Assembly (NCBI RefSeq): GCF_900167445.1
Contig: NZ_FUZT01000025.1
Span: 1 to 52,533 of the forward strand
Source of the DNA: Maledivibacter halophilus
GTDB lineage: Bacteria > Bacillota > Clostridia > Peptostreptococcales > Caminicellaceae
DNA: 52,533 nt
Direction of reading: 5' to 3'
Shown here piece by piece: positions 16,035 to 25,217 of this stretch (the first letter of the stretch is position 1; the number at the start of each line of letters is the position of its first letter). The notes beneath the pieces were generated by a model. It was not told the DNA's origin. It saw nothing but the letters and a program-made list of their open reading frames with translations, and did no database searches. Position numbers and translations under genes: made by a program.

Positions 16035-16622
16035 ATGATGAAAAGAAAAGTAATAATAGTAACAGATGGTGATGGATTTGCTAAAAGAGCTGTGGAAACA
16101 GCTACAACAAAAATAGGTGGAAGATGTATCTCAAAATCAGCAGGAAATCCAACACCAATAATTGGTAAAGAGATTGTTGATTTTATAAAAGAAGCAAAAA
16201 ATGATCCAGTAGTTGTTATGGTAGATGATAGAGGACATAATAGGATGGGAAAAGGAGAACTGGCTTTAGAATATGTTGCAAGGCATCCCGATATTGAAAT
16301 TTTGGGAGTAATTGCTGTTGCATCTAATACTCATTATGTAAATGGTGTAGAAGTGGATTTTTCAATAACAGCTGAAGGGAAAATAGTAGATGGTGCAGTA
16401 GATAAATTTGGGGAAAAAACAGATAAGAAAACTTTGTTTGGAGATACTGTGGATGTATTAGGTGAATGCAATATTCCCTTAATTATAGGCATAGGAGACA
16501 TAGGTAAAATGAATGGAAAGGATGATTGTGAAATAGGAGCGCCAATTATTACAAAAGCACTTGAAGAAGTAATTAATAGGAGTGGAAGTAAAAATGAGGT
16601 TGTCAAAAAAAATAAAAGATAA
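16035..16622 (+). CDS. spoVAEA: Stage V sporulation protein AE (SpoVAEA type)
   Basis: A 195-residue soluble member of the spoVA operon. It begins KVIIVTDGDGFAKRAVETA and contains VMVDDRGHNRMGKGELALEY, both typical. In Bacillus SpoVAEA supports germination and channel function without membrane helices. Two ATG codons, 16035 and 16038, follow GAAGGGAC; either could be the start. It overlaps the beginning of spoVAF. Confidence 0.92.
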   Translation: MMKRKVIIVTDGDGFAKRAVETATTKIGGRCISKSAGNPTPIIGKEIVDFIKEAKNDPVVVMVDDRGHNRMGKGELALEYVARHPDIEILGVIAVASNTHYVNGVEVDFSITAEGKIVDGAVDKFGEKTDKKTLFGDTVDVLGECNIPLIIGIGDIGKMNGKDDCEIGAPIITKALEEVINRSGSKNEVVKKNKR

Positions 16623-18066
16623 TATTGATTTTTTAGATAAGAAAATGGGGATATCGAAGAGCTTTGATTTAGTTAATAGAGAGGTAAAGATAGGGGGAAG
16701 AGCTGCCTCATTACTATTTATAGATGGTTTCGCAAAGGATGAAATAATGCTGTTTATACAGAAAACTCTTCAGGGGCTAGAAAGAGAAGATATAAATCCA
16801 AATACTATTGAGAAGCTAATGAAAGAAAAAATAGCATATTTAGAGGTTGAATCTACAAATGAATTTGAACAATTGGAGTTTATGGTTCTTTCCGGTGCAT
16901 TGGCAATATTAATAGACAAAGAAGATAAGGCGATTATTTTAGATGTAAGAAGCTATCCTGTGAGGGGGCTTCAAGAGCCGGAGCTTGAAAAGGTAACCAG
17001 AGGTGCTAGAGATGGATTTACAGAAACCTTAGTATTTAATACAGCATTAATAAGAAGAAGAATAAGAGATCCTAATTTGAGGTTTGAAATAACAAAGGTT
17101 GGTAAAAGGTCTCAGACAGATGTAGTCATAGGATATATTGAAGATATAGCAAATCCAAATCTAATTAATGAATTAAAAGGTAAAATAGATGCAATTGACA
17201 CCGATGCTCTGGAAATGACAGAAAAGACATTAGAGGAGTTTATAATGGGAAAAAACTGGAATCCCTTGCCTCAGGCAAGATATACAGAAAGACCCGATGT
17301 AACGGCTTCTCATCTTATGGAAGGGCATATAGTAGTTATTGTAGATAATTCTCCAAGTGTTATGATTCTTCCTGTAACAATGTTTCATTTTACCCAGCAT
17401 GCCCAGGACTATTATCAGAATCCTGCAGTTGGAACATATTTTAGATGGATAAGGTTTACTGGAATAATATTTTCCCTTATAATACCACCCTTGTGGCTTT
17501 TGCTTGTGTATTACAAGGGAAGCTTCCCCGAGTGGCTTGAATTTTTAGGACCTAGAAAAACTGGAGAAATTCCATTATTAATTCAATTTATAATTCTTGA
17601 ATTTGGTATTGATCTTTTAAGAATAGCTTCAATACATACTCCTAATGTTTTATCCACATCCCTTGCAATTATTGGAGGTTTAATTTTAAGTGAATATGCA
17701 ATAAAAGTAGGATGGTTTATACCAGAAACAATACTTTATATGGCAGTGGCAGGATTGGGAATGTTTGCAACACCAAGTATTGAATTTTCCATGGCCATAA
17801 GAATTTTTAGGCTGATTTTATTAATTTCTACTGGAATATTTAAATTATATGGTTTCCTAATATCTTTAATTTTTATATGTATTGTATTTATTACAACAAA
17901 ATCCTTTGGAGATTTAAGGTATACATGGCCTTTGATACCATTTAATAGAAAAGCTTTGTCTACTATACTTACAAGAAAGCCTATTCCCGAAGTAAAAAGA
18001 AGACCAAGCTTTTTAAAAACCATTGATAAAGATGCAGCTCCTCCCGATGAAGAAACTCCACAATAA
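16594..18066 (+). CDS. spoVAF: Stage V sporulation protein AF (GerA-family membrane protein)
   Basis: A 490-residue protein related to the A subunit of GerA germinant receptors. It has a cytosolic N-terminal half of about 280 residues and a C-terminal block of four to six membrane helices from WIRFTGIIFSLIIPPLWLLL onward. ATG at 16594 has AGGAG 10 nt upstream inside the spoVAEA end; the GTG at 16582 overlaps that site and is less likely. It is the last spoVA gene, closed by a symmetrical terminator. No spoVA-linked oxidoreductase or other extra gene is present. Confidence 0.94.
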   Translation: MRLSKKIKDNIDFLDKKMGISKSFDLVNREVKIGGRAASLLFIDGFAKDEIMLFIQKTLQGLEREDINPNTIEKLMKEKIAYLEVESTNEFEQLEFMVLSGALAILIDKEDKAIILDVRSYPVRGLQEPELEKVTRGARDGFTETLVFNTALIRRRIRDPNLRFEITKVGKRSQTDVVIGYIEDIANPNLINELKGKIDAIDTDALEMTEKTLEEFIMGKNWNPLPQARYTERPDVTASHLMEGHIVVIVDNSPSVMILPVTMFHFTQHAQDYYQNPAVGTYFRWIRFTGIIFSLIIPPLWLLLVYYKGSFPEWLEFLGPRKTGEIPLLIQFIILEFGIDLLRIASIHTPNVLSTSLAIIGGLILSEYAIKVGWFIPETILYMAVAGLGMFATPSIEFSMAIRIFRLILLISTGIFKLYGFLISLIFICIVFITTKSFGDLRYTWPLIPFNRKALSTILTRKPIPEVKRRPSFLKTIDKDAAPPDEETPQ

Positions 18067-18101
18067 AAAGCCATGGTAGACTTAATATCACCATGGCTTT
18101 T
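18066..18101. terminator. Bidirectional terminator between spoVAF and the PBP gene
   Basis: AAAAGCCATGGT and ACCATGGCTTTT flank a 12-nt loop. T-rich sequence lies on both outer sides, serving the two convergent genes. Confidence 0.75.
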
Positions 18102-18106
18102 ATATA

Positions 18107-21100
18107 CTATTCATTGCTGTCTATAACATCATTTTCATCGGTCTCTACGATGTTTGAGTTGTTTGTATCATTTTCTCCTGTATTTTCAGTAGGTTTATTG
18201 TTTGATGGTTTTCTAATGGTGCCGTCGGGATATACAATAGTTCCATCTATAAGGAGCTTACTTCCATCGGGCAATATTTTGGTACCATTTGGTAAAACTA
18301 TAGTGCCTAAAGGCAAATCATCGATGGATGGAATATTGTTGTTATTATAATTTGATGTATGGATATCACAGTATTCAGTTGGAGGTTCACCATAATCTCT
18401 AGGAACAATTCCACCATGTTCTTCTGGATTATATGGAACCGGTCTTCGAATGAATATCTGTGATCCAATTGATTCATCTGGACAATAGGATGTTGCAAGC
18501 TTTCCACTTTCTGAGCATACTACTGCTTTAACATGAACATCATCATATTCAGTTGGCTCTGTTCCCTTTATAAAGTATTCATTCCTCACATCGCCGGCTT
18601 CTTTTGAAAGATCAGTGGCAAGCTTACCAGATTTTGTATCGATCATTTTTGTTATTATACCATCTGGCCTTTCGAAATTTTTATTAGGTAAACCTTCATG
18701 GATTTCATCCATAATTTTTTTCCAAAGCTGAGCACCTAATATACTCCCATTAGGTAGTGGTGTTTGCAGGTCATTACCAATCCATACTCCTGCCACATAG
18801 TAAGGAGTATAGCCTACAAACCATGCGTCGATCTTGTCTGAAGTTGTACCGGTTTTACCTGCCACGGGGATATTCTGCTTCAATCTAGCCCTTGTTGCAA
18901 CACCCTGTTCTTCAACTCCACTTCTCATAATATCAGTAATTAGAAAAGCCACTTGTGGATTTACTACCAAATTTTTCTGTTGTTTGTTATCTATTATGAT
19001 ATTGCCGTTTCTATCGGTAATTTTTGTAAATGAATATGGTTTTATATGAACTCCATTATTAGCTAAGCTTCCAAAGGCTGCTGTTAATTCTAAGGGTGAA
19101 ATACCTCTAGTCATACCGCCTAAGGCCATGGCTGCCGAATTCGTATCGGTTCTTGGACCGGATTCTACCAAACTAGTAATACCCATTTTTTTCAAATATT
19201 CAATGGATGTAGAAACACCTATTCTTTCTGAAACAATAACAGAAGGAACATTGGTAGACCATTGTACAGCGTATCTTAAGGTCATAAGCCCTCTATAAGG
19301 ATATTCTTGATGGTTATACCAGTTTTTAGGCCATCTTCTTCCCTTGGCATCATAGTGGGGTATATCGTCTATAATAGATGCAGCTGTCCAGCCGTTATCA
19401 AGGGCAGGAGTATAAATAGCAATTGGCTTAATTGTAGAACCAGGTTGTCTTGGACTTAAGGCTCTATTGTATTGTTTTTGTCCAGTTATATTTCTTCCAC
19501 CAATTAAAGCTTTAACTGCTCCTGTTCTGTAGTCGATTATTACAGTAGAAGATTGGGGTTGTACTGTACCCTTTGAGCTTATACTGTAGTTTTCGTTTGA
19601 TACAAGTAGATTTCCTTCTCCATCTTTTTTAAAGAATTCAGGATTAGAGTTTAAGAACTCGCTATTTATCACTAAGTTTTTTTGATTATCAAAGGATTTA
19701 AATTGTGATGGTATTTTAACTGAACCACCTTTGTAAATAAACATTTCCTTTGCATCATTTACTGCATAGGTATCACTTAGTTTTATTTGGATACTAATAA
19801 GTTTTTCATCTTCCTTGATGGGAATAAAATCTAATTTTCTATTTTTAAGTAATACCAAGTCCCCATTATCATTATATTTAAACTCATTTTTAAATAGTTT
19901 CAAATTATTGTCATTAGTTATAATATTTTCTTTTTTGTATAATATGATAGATCCTGTCGTTCCCTTTACATTTCCAGCCCCATCTTTTCTAAGGGATAAT
20001 AGAGGGAAATTCTTATTATTCACATAAATATTTTCAAGTTTAGTTTGCATATCTAGGTCTAATGTACTGTAGATATTTAGCCCTTGTGTGTATAGCATGT
20101 TTGTTGCTTCTTCCCTTGTGATATCCATTTCTGCCATGAGAGAATCAATTACTTCGTCTTTAACCATATCGGTGAAGAATGAAGAAATATCAGTATTTTT
20201 AAGCTTGCCCGGTTTGAGTTTAGTTTTTAAATCTACATTTTTGGCTTCTTCATATTGAGCCTCGGTTATATAACCTTCAGTTTTCATAAAGGAAAGAACG
20301 GCCTTGTATCTGTCTATACAGCTATTATTAAAAACTATGGTATACATCTCACTACTATCATCTAATATGTAGTGCTCTTCTGTAACCTTGTCCTTTCTTA
20401 TGGTTGTTATTGGTGCATTTTTCAAAGGGCTGGAAGTTATTCCTGCAATTAAAGCGGATTCTACCAAATCTAAATCCTTTGCATCCTTTGAAAAATATGT
20501 TTGGGCAGCAGCTTGAACACCTTTTGCTCCGCTTCCTAGATATATGGTATTCAAATAAGCTTCAAATATTTGCTCCTTCAGGAGAGCATTTTCAATTTGA
20601 ATTGCATAATATGCTTCCTTAATTTTTCTTGTAAGGGTTTTTTCACTTTTAATTTCAGCTAAGTAAATATTTCTAGCCAATTGTTGGGTTATGGTACTGG
20701 TACCCTTGGGCATACTTCTCGTTTTAAGACCTTCAATGGCAGCTCCTACTAGTCTTTTGAAGTTAAAACCTTTATGATCGAAGAAGGTTCTATCCTCTGT
20801 GGCAAGAAATGCATTTTTTAAATCTTCATCAATATCTTCATATTTAACTACAGTTCTTAAACCATCACTTTGAATTTTTTCCAATATGTTTCCATTACTA
20901 TCATAAATTACTGAGTTTTCATCCAGCCTAGAAGGAATTCTAGATGGATCTACAGGCTGTACATCCTTTAATGCTGCTTTAACAATACCTGCTGTTACTC
21001 CAAGACCAACAAATCCAAGAACAATTGCAATTAAAAATGCTACTTGAAAGAATAGGACTATCCGATTCTTTTTTTTAGCTTTCTTTTCGCTTTTTTTAGA

Positions 21101-21133
21101 TTTGTTGGATCTACGGTTATTACTTTCACTCAT
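18107..21133 (-). CDS. Class A penicillin-binding protein (PBP1-type), bifunctional
   Basis: A 1008-residue glycosyltransferase/transpeptidase for peptidoglycan. A basic cytosolic head (rich in KKSEKKAKKK) precedes a membrane anchor at about residues 25-50. The GT51 domain carries EDRTFFDHKG and KGTSTITQQLARN. The transpeptidase carries SxxK in RQPGSTIKP, SxN in QWSTNVPS and KTG in AGKTGTTSD. The tail contains VCSESGKLATSYCPDE and then five tandem seven-residue repeats (residues 943-977) and an Asn/Glu/Asp-rich end. ATG at 21133 has GGGAGG 9 nt upstream; a TTG two codons earlier is too close to it. Convergent with spoVAF, single gene. Confidence 0.95.
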   Translation of the reverse strand: MSESNNRRSNKSKKSEKKAKKKNRIVLFFQVAFLIAIVLGFVGLGVTAGIVKAALKDVQPVDPSRIPSRLDENSVIYDSNGNILEKIQSDGLRTVVKYEDIDEDLKNAFLATEDRTFFDHKGFNFKRLVGAAIEGLKTRSMPKGTSTITQQLARNIYLAEIKSEKTLTRKIKEAYYAIQIENALLKEQIFEAYLNTIYLGSGAKGVQAAAQTYFSKDAKDLDLVESALIAGITSSPLKNAPITTIRKDKVTEEHYILDDSSEMYTIVFNNSCIDRYKAVLSFMKTEGYITEAQYEEAKNVDLKTKLKPGKLKNTDISSFFTDMVKDEVIDSLMAEMDITREEATNMLYTQGLNIYSTLDLDMQTKLENIYVNNKNFPLLSLRKDGAGNVKGTTGSIILYKKENIITNDNNLKLFKNEFKYNDNGDLVLLKNRKLDFIPIKEDEKLISIQIKLSDTYAVNDAKEMFIYKGGSVKIPSQFKSFDNQKNLVINSEFLNSNPEFFKKDGEGNLLVSNENYSISSKGTVQPQSSTVIIDYRTGAVKALIGGRNITGQKQYNRALSPRQPGSTIKPIAIYTPALDNGWTAASIIDDIPHYDAKGRRWPKNWYNHQEYPYRGLMTLRYAVQWSTNVPSVIVSERIGVSTSIEYLKKMGITSLVESGPRTDTNSAAMALGGMTRGISPLELTAAFGSLANNGVHIKPYSFTKITDRNGNIIIDNKQQKNLVVNPQVAFLITDIMRSGVEEQGVATRARLKQNIPVAGKTGTTSDKIDAWFVGYTPYYVAGVWIGNDLQTPLPNGSILGAQLWKKIMDEIHEGLPNKNFERPDGIITKMIDTKSGKLATDLSKEAGDVRNEYFIKGTEPTEYDDVHVKAVVCSESGKLATSYCPDESIGSQIFIRRPVPYNPEEHGGIVPRDYGEPPTEYCDIHTSNYNNNNIPSIDDLPLGTIVLPNGTKILPDGSKLLIDGTIVYPDGTIRKPSNNKPTENTGENDTNNSNIVETDENDVIDSNE
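18203..18307 (-). repeat. Five tandem heptapeptide repeats in the PBP tail
   Basis: The reading frame encodes GTIVLPN, GTKILPD, GSKLLID, GTIVYPD and GTIRKPS without a break. The G-T/S-x-hydrophobic-x-P-D/N pattern suggests a short beta-solenoid or extended wall-spanning stalk. Confidence 0.7.
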
Positions 21134-21389
21134 ATACAATTACCTCCCTAATTTGTATAAAAGGGCACTAAACCCAGTAGAAGAATAAAAAATTTAATGA
21201 ATAGTCTGGGTTAAATAGTGTAAACTATAGATGATATTATATCATATCCTGTGGGGATTGTTAATTCCATAATAAATTTAAGAAAATTTTAATAAATATG
21301 AATTTGAAGAGTATATGAAGCTATATGATTTAATTAACTTAAAATAAAGTTAAAAAACTTTGACTTCTAAAAATTTTTAATTAAATTTC

Positions 21390-21418
21390 TTGTTATTATT
21401 AATATATTATGGTAGTAT
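21390..21418 (+). promoter_or_regulatory. Putative promoter of tyrS leader
   Basis: TTGTTA at 21390-21395 and TAGTAT at 21413-21418 are separated by 17 bp, about 20 nt before the first T-box sequence. The rest of 21140-21389 is AT-rich with no recognised feature beyond the unseen PBP promoter. Confidence 0.45.
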
Positions 21419-21436
21419 AAGGGTAATATTCACACT

Positions 21437-21663
21437 AATTAAAGGCAATGAAGGAATTTAGTAGTTTCCCGTGGTTACAATTAGAGAGTGGACCGGTTGG
21501 TGAAAGGTCTTCAGTACATGGGATAATGAATTACACTCTGGAGCTTCAAAGCCAAAAGCTTTGACGGATTCTACCCGTTATCGTAGTTAAAGGCATTATA
21601 TTAATGTAAATTAAGGTGGTACCGCGGGCCTTCTCGTCCTTAGAAAGATGAGAAGGCCTTTAT
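21437..21663 (+). promoter_or_regulatory. Tyrosine-specific T-box riboswitch
   Basis: A T-box leader of about 225 nt. The conserved AAGGTGGTACCGCGG is at 21613-21627. A terminator follows, GGCCTTCTC/GAGAAGGCC (21627-21658) with a T-rich tail. Stem I carries the specifier in the bulge near GAATTACACT, where TAC (21532-21534) matches tRNA-Tyr. Uncharged tRNA-Tyr would stabilise the antiterminator and permit tyrS transcription. The downstream gene confirms the codon call. Confidence 0.93.
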
Positions 21664-21721
21664 TATTTTAAATTTTAATGGTGTTTAACCATAATCAATT
21701 CTAAAAATTGGAGGTATTATT

Positions 21722-22948
21722 ATGAAGAATGTTTTTGATGTTTTAAAGGAACGTGGGTACATTAAGCAAACCACCCATGAAGATGAGATTCGTGAACTTT
21801 TAGGAAAAGAATCTGTTACTTTTTATATAGGCTTTGACCCAACTGCTGACAGCTTACACGTAGGACATTTTATCCAAATAATGGTAATGGCCCATATGCA
21901 GAGGGCTGGTCATAAGCCTATTTTCCTAATCGGTGGTGGTACAACTATGATAGGTGATCCATCGGGAAAAACTGATATGAGAAAAATGTTAACTAGAGAA
22001 CAAATTGAAAAAAATGGAGATGCCTTTAAAAAACAGGTATCTAATATGCTTGAATTTTCTGAAGATAAGGCTATCATGGTAAATAATGCTGATTGGCTTA
22101 TGAATTTAGAGTATATTCCATTTTTAAGAGAGGTAGGAAGGCATTTTTCAGTTAATAGAATGCTTACAGCAGAGTGTTATAAGGCTCGAATGGAAAAAGG
22201 ACTATCCTTTTTAGAGTTTAACTATATGATAATGCAGTCCTATGATTTTTTACAGCTCCATGAAAAATATGGATGCAAATTACAAATGGGTGGAGACGAT
22301 CAATGGTCAAATATTATATCAGGTGCAGACCTTATCAGAAGAGTAAAGGGGGAGCCAGCATATGGTATGACATTTACCCTTTTAACCAATAGTGAAGGTA
22401 AAAAAATGGGAAAGACGGTATCAGGTGCATTGTGGCTTGATGGGGAAAAAACATCTCCCTATGATTTTTATCAATACTGGAGAAATATTGATGATGCTGA
22501 TGTAGAAAAGTGTTTGGCGTTACTTACATTCCTACCAATGGATGAGGTTAGAAGGCTTGGTGCATTAGAAGGTTCAGAGATAAATAAGGCCAAGGAAATA
22601 CTTGCTTTTGAAGTAACAAAGCTTATTCATGGTGAAATGGAAGCTAAAAAGGCTCAAGATGCTGCAAAGTCACTATTTGGTGAAGGAGCAAATGATGAGA
22701 ATATTCCTTACACAGAGATTCCAAGATCGGAATTTTCTGAGGGTATGGAAATATTAACACTTTTAGACAAAATTAATATTGTTTCATCAAGAAGTGAAGG
22801 AAGACGATTGATAAGACAAAATGGATTATCGGTAGAAGGTGAGAAAGTTAAAGATTTTACTCTTTTGATTAAGGAAGAAGATTTTAAGGATGGAAAGCTC
22901 CTTATTAAAAAAGGCAAGAAGGTATACCATCAAGTAAGATTAGTGTAA
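21722..22948 (+). CDS. tyrS: Tyrosyl-tRNA synthetase
   Basis: A class I synthetase of 408 residues. The HIGH motif appears as HVGH (residues 46-49), the KMSKS motif as KMGKT (about residues 232-236) and an S4-like RNA-binding domain covers the last 65 residues (SSRSEGRRLIRQNGLSVEG). YIGFDPTADSLH is the tyrosine-binding start. ATG is preceded by TTGGAGGT. The gene is controlled by the T-box leader just upstream. The KFGKS-type variation is normal for bacterial TyrRS. Confidence 0.96.
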   Translation: MKNVFDVLKERGYIKQTTHEDEIRELLGKESVTFYIGFDPTADSLHVGHFIQIMVMAHMQRAGHKPIFLIGGGTTMIGDPSGKTDMRKMLTREQIEKNGDAFKKQVSNMLEFSEDKAIMVNNADWLMNLEYIPFLREVGRHFSVNRMLTAECYKARMEKGLSFLEFNYMIMQSYDFLQLHEKYGCKLQMGGDDQWSNIISGADLIRRVKGEPAYGMTFTLLTNSEGKKMGKTVSGALWLDGEKTSPYDFYQYWRNIDDADVEKCLALLTFLPMDEVRRLGALEGSEINKAKEILAFEVTKLIHGEMEAKKAQDAAKSLFGEGANDENIPYTEIPRSEFSEGMEILTLLDKINIVSSRSEGRRLIRQNGLSVEGEKVKDFTLLIKEEDFKDGKLLIKKGKKVYHQVRLV

Positions 22949-22953
22949 ATAAT

Positions 22954-23007
22954 AGCCCTCCTATTAATAATCATAGATATATATCTTTAATTATTAATAG
23001 TAGGGCT
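22954..23007. terminator. Long hairpin between tyrS and the EamA gene
   Basis: An 18-bp stem with one mismatch (22954-22971 with 22990-23007) lies between convergent stop codons. It has no long T-run, but symmetry and position favour a two-way terminator. Confidence 0.6.
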
Positions 23008-23019
23008 CCTATAGATATA

Positions 23020-23880
23020 TTAGTTGGTTTTGAAATTCTTTTTAGAAAGTATATTTTTTCTCTCCTCATATAAGCTTCTAGTGATTATACTGGCGATAAC
23101 AATGGCACCTCCTATAATTCCATAGATACCCGGTGATTCTCCTGTAAATAGAAATACCCATATAGGATTAAGTAAAGGTTCAATAATAGGGATTAAAATT
23201 GCTTCAATAGCTGATACATATTTAATGGAGGTTGCATATAAAATATATGAAATTCCAAGTTGAAATATTCCTAATATTAAAAGTCCTAAGATACTATTAA
23301 AATTTGGAACAGATTTAAAAAAGAAGGGAAAACCAATTGCAAAGACAATTATATTACCAATTAAAGTCATTTCTACAGGCGAACCATCAACATGAAGCTT
23401 TAAAAATATTACCATTCCTGCCATTGCAATTCCACTTAATATTGCAACGAAGTTGCCTACAATGTTACCACTTCTTAAATCACCGATAAATAATAGGAGC
23501 ATTCCAAACATCACAAGAATTATTGTAATCCAATCAGAGTTTTGAGGTTTTTCTTTTAAAAACCAAATAGAAAATAATGCAACCCAAATTGGAGCTGTAA
23601 ATTGTAATAATATTGCATTTGCCGAAGTTGTAAGCTTATTAGCAGTAACGAAAAGTATCAACAGTGATGCATAGGAACATGAACCTAAAAGCTTGAATTT
23701 TCCAGAAAATTTTACTGGTTGCTTTAGATAAATTAGCATGATAACTGCTGCAATGCCGCTTCGAGCTCCAGCAATTGCCAGAGGATTCCAATCTATCAGT
23801 TTAATAAATAACCCTCCAATACTCCATAAAACCGATGTAATTATAAGATATATCATTGCTTTCTTTCTATTCTTATCCAT
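23020..23880 (-). CDS. EamA-family (DMT) exporter
   Basis: A 286-residue protein with ten membrane helices in two EamA halves, each about 140 residues; NAILLQFTAPIWVALFSIWFLKEKP and IEPLLNPIWVFLFTGESPG are the paired signature regions. Members export amino acids or related metabolites. It starts 8 nt after the class III aminotransferase stop, with GAGG inside that gene, so both are co-expressed. A basic C-terminus is cytosolic. The substrate is unknown; the aminotransferase product or substrate is the natural candidate. Confidence 0.85.
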   Translation of the reverse strand: MDKNRKKAMIYLIITSVLWSIGGLFIKLIDWNPLAIAGARSGIAAVIMLIYLKQPVKFSGKFKLLGSCSYASLLILFVTANKLTTSANAILLQFTAPIWVALFSIWFLKEKPQNSDWITIILVMFGMLLLFIGDLRSGNIVGNFVAILSGIAMAGMVIFLKLHVDGSPVEMTLIGNIIVFAIGFPFFFKSVPNFNSILGLLILGIFQLGISYILYATSIKYVSAIEAILIPIIEPLLNPIWVFLFTGESPGIYGIIGGAIVIASIITRSLYEERKNILSKKNFKTN

Positions 23881-23888
23881 ATATCCAA

Positions 23889-25079
23889 TTACCTCATGAT
23901 TACTTCTTTAAGTACATGTTCTAGAGCCATACACATATTTAAAATGTCTTTTTTAGAAATAGTTAAGGCTGGATAGAACCTTAAAATATTGCTAGCAGGA
24001 GTTGTTCCAATAAAAAATCCTTTCTCCAGCATTTTTTCACATATTATTTCAGTGGAATCTTTAATTTTTAATTCAACAGCAAGCATAAGTCCTCTTCCTC
24101 TAACATCTTTAATAATTTCACAGGAGTTTTGAAGTTTTATTAGTTGATTTAAGAAAAATTCACCAATATTTTTTGAACGAGCAATGAGATTATTTTCTTT
24201 TATAATACTTATGACTTCATTTGCTATTTTACAGCCTAGTGGGTCGTTTTGATGTGATTGAGCATAATGGAAATTTTGTTCTTCAATTTGATTGGCTATT
24301 TCTTTTTTCATTACAACACCACTAATTGGATATCCATTACCAAGACATTTTCCCAATGCCACAATATCTGGCTTAAGATTATAATGGTTAAAACCAAACC
24401 ATTCTCCTGTTCTTCCAAAGCCTGTAGTAACTTCATTAGCCACAATTAAACCACCATGCTTTTTCACTTCATTTGATAGAAAATCCACTAAATTATATGG
24501 AGGAAGTAAGACTCTCCCCCCTGAATTGCCAGGTTCTAGAATGAAGGTTGATATATTTGTAAAGTTAATATTTCTTAATAAACTGCAGTAATTTGTACAT
24601 TTTTTATTTGAACAATTACTACATTTTAAGAAATCTACTTCAGTCCATAGATTATTATCACGAGGAAAACTAGTGCTGGAATATGCAGATAAATATGAAG
24701 TAGAAAAAGTCAAAACCTTCTTTTTATTTGAAACTAATTTTGAAATTCTCATGCTTAATTCTACTGCTTCACTACCAGAGCTCAAAAAAACTGCTTTTCC
24801 ATCTTGAAACTGTAAAAGTTTAAGCAAGTTCATCGCTAAATTATCTGAAATATTACAAGTCAATTTGTAGTGTGAATGCATAATTTTATCTATTTGCTTT
24901 ACTATAATAGAATTAATTTTTGAATTGCTGTGACCTAAAGCTGTACACCATATTCCAGCCTCAAAATCAATAATTTTTTTACCGTCATCACTGAGTAGTA
25001 TTGTATTTTTTCCTTCTATGATATCAGTCTTAATAATTGGATGACAATTCAATATGTGTTTCAGTTTAATATTCCGCAT
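23889..25079 (-). CDS. Class III PLP-dependent aminotransferase with Cys cluster
   Basis: A 396-residue aminotransferase of the acetylornithine/GABA/putrescine group. SSGSEAVELSMR binds phosphate, ILEPGNSGG and ANEVTTGFGRTGEW hold the cofactor aspartate-like region, and the PLP lysine is in ALGKCLGNGYP. Unusually, four cysteines at residues 153, 156, 161 and 165 form Cx2Cx4Cx3C in the middle of the large domain. The spacing suggests a metal or Fe-S site. ATG follows GAAAGGAG. It is divergent from the MocR regulator and probably controlled by it. Substrate unknown; a decarboxylating or omega-amine role cannot be read from sequence. Confidence 0.85.
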   Translation of the reverse strand: MRNIKLKHILNCHPIIKTDIIEGKNTILLSDDGKKIIDFEAGIWCTALGHSNSKINSIIVKQIDKIMHSHYKLTCNISDNLAMNLLKLLQFQDGKAVFLSSGSEAVELSMRISKLVSNKKKVLTFSTSYLSAYSSTSFPRDNNLWTEVDFLKCSNCSNKKCTNYCSLLRNINFTNISTFILEPGNSGGRVLLPPYNLVDFLSNEVKKHGGLIVANEVTTGFGRTGEWFGFNHYNLKPDIVALGKCLGNGYPISGVVMKKEIANQIEEQNFHYAQSHQNDPLGCKIANEVISIIKENNLIARSKNIGEFFLNQLIKLQNSCEIIKDVRGRGLMLAVELKIKDSTEIICEKMLEKGFFIGTTPASNILRFYPALTISKKDILNMCMALEHVLKEVIMR

Positions 25080-25127
25080 GTTATAATCTCCTTTCTTTGC
25101 TAAAATTTTCTTTTCATTTATAATAAA

Positions 25128-25156
25128 ATTATATTTAAAGAAATTATACAGTACAA
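25128..25156 (-). promoter_or_regulatory. Sigma-A promoter of the aminotransferase-EamA operon
   Basis: On the minus strand TTGTAC (25151-25156) and TATAAT (25128-25133) are exactly 17 bp apart. The -35 lies within the left half of the operator-like inverted repeat. Confidence 0.6.
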
Positions 25157-25178
25157 CATCAAAAAAAATGTGTTGTAC
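25151..25178. promoter_or_regulatory. Candidate MocR operator
   Basis: GTACAACA (25151-25158) and TGTTGTAC (25171-25178) form a perfect 8-bp inverted repeat with a 12-bp AT spacer. It is placed between the divergent genes and covers the -35 of the aminotransferase promoter. Confidence 0.6.
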
Positions 25179-25217
25179 CGGTATAGATAGATTGGAAAAA
25201 TAATGGGGAGTGGTATT

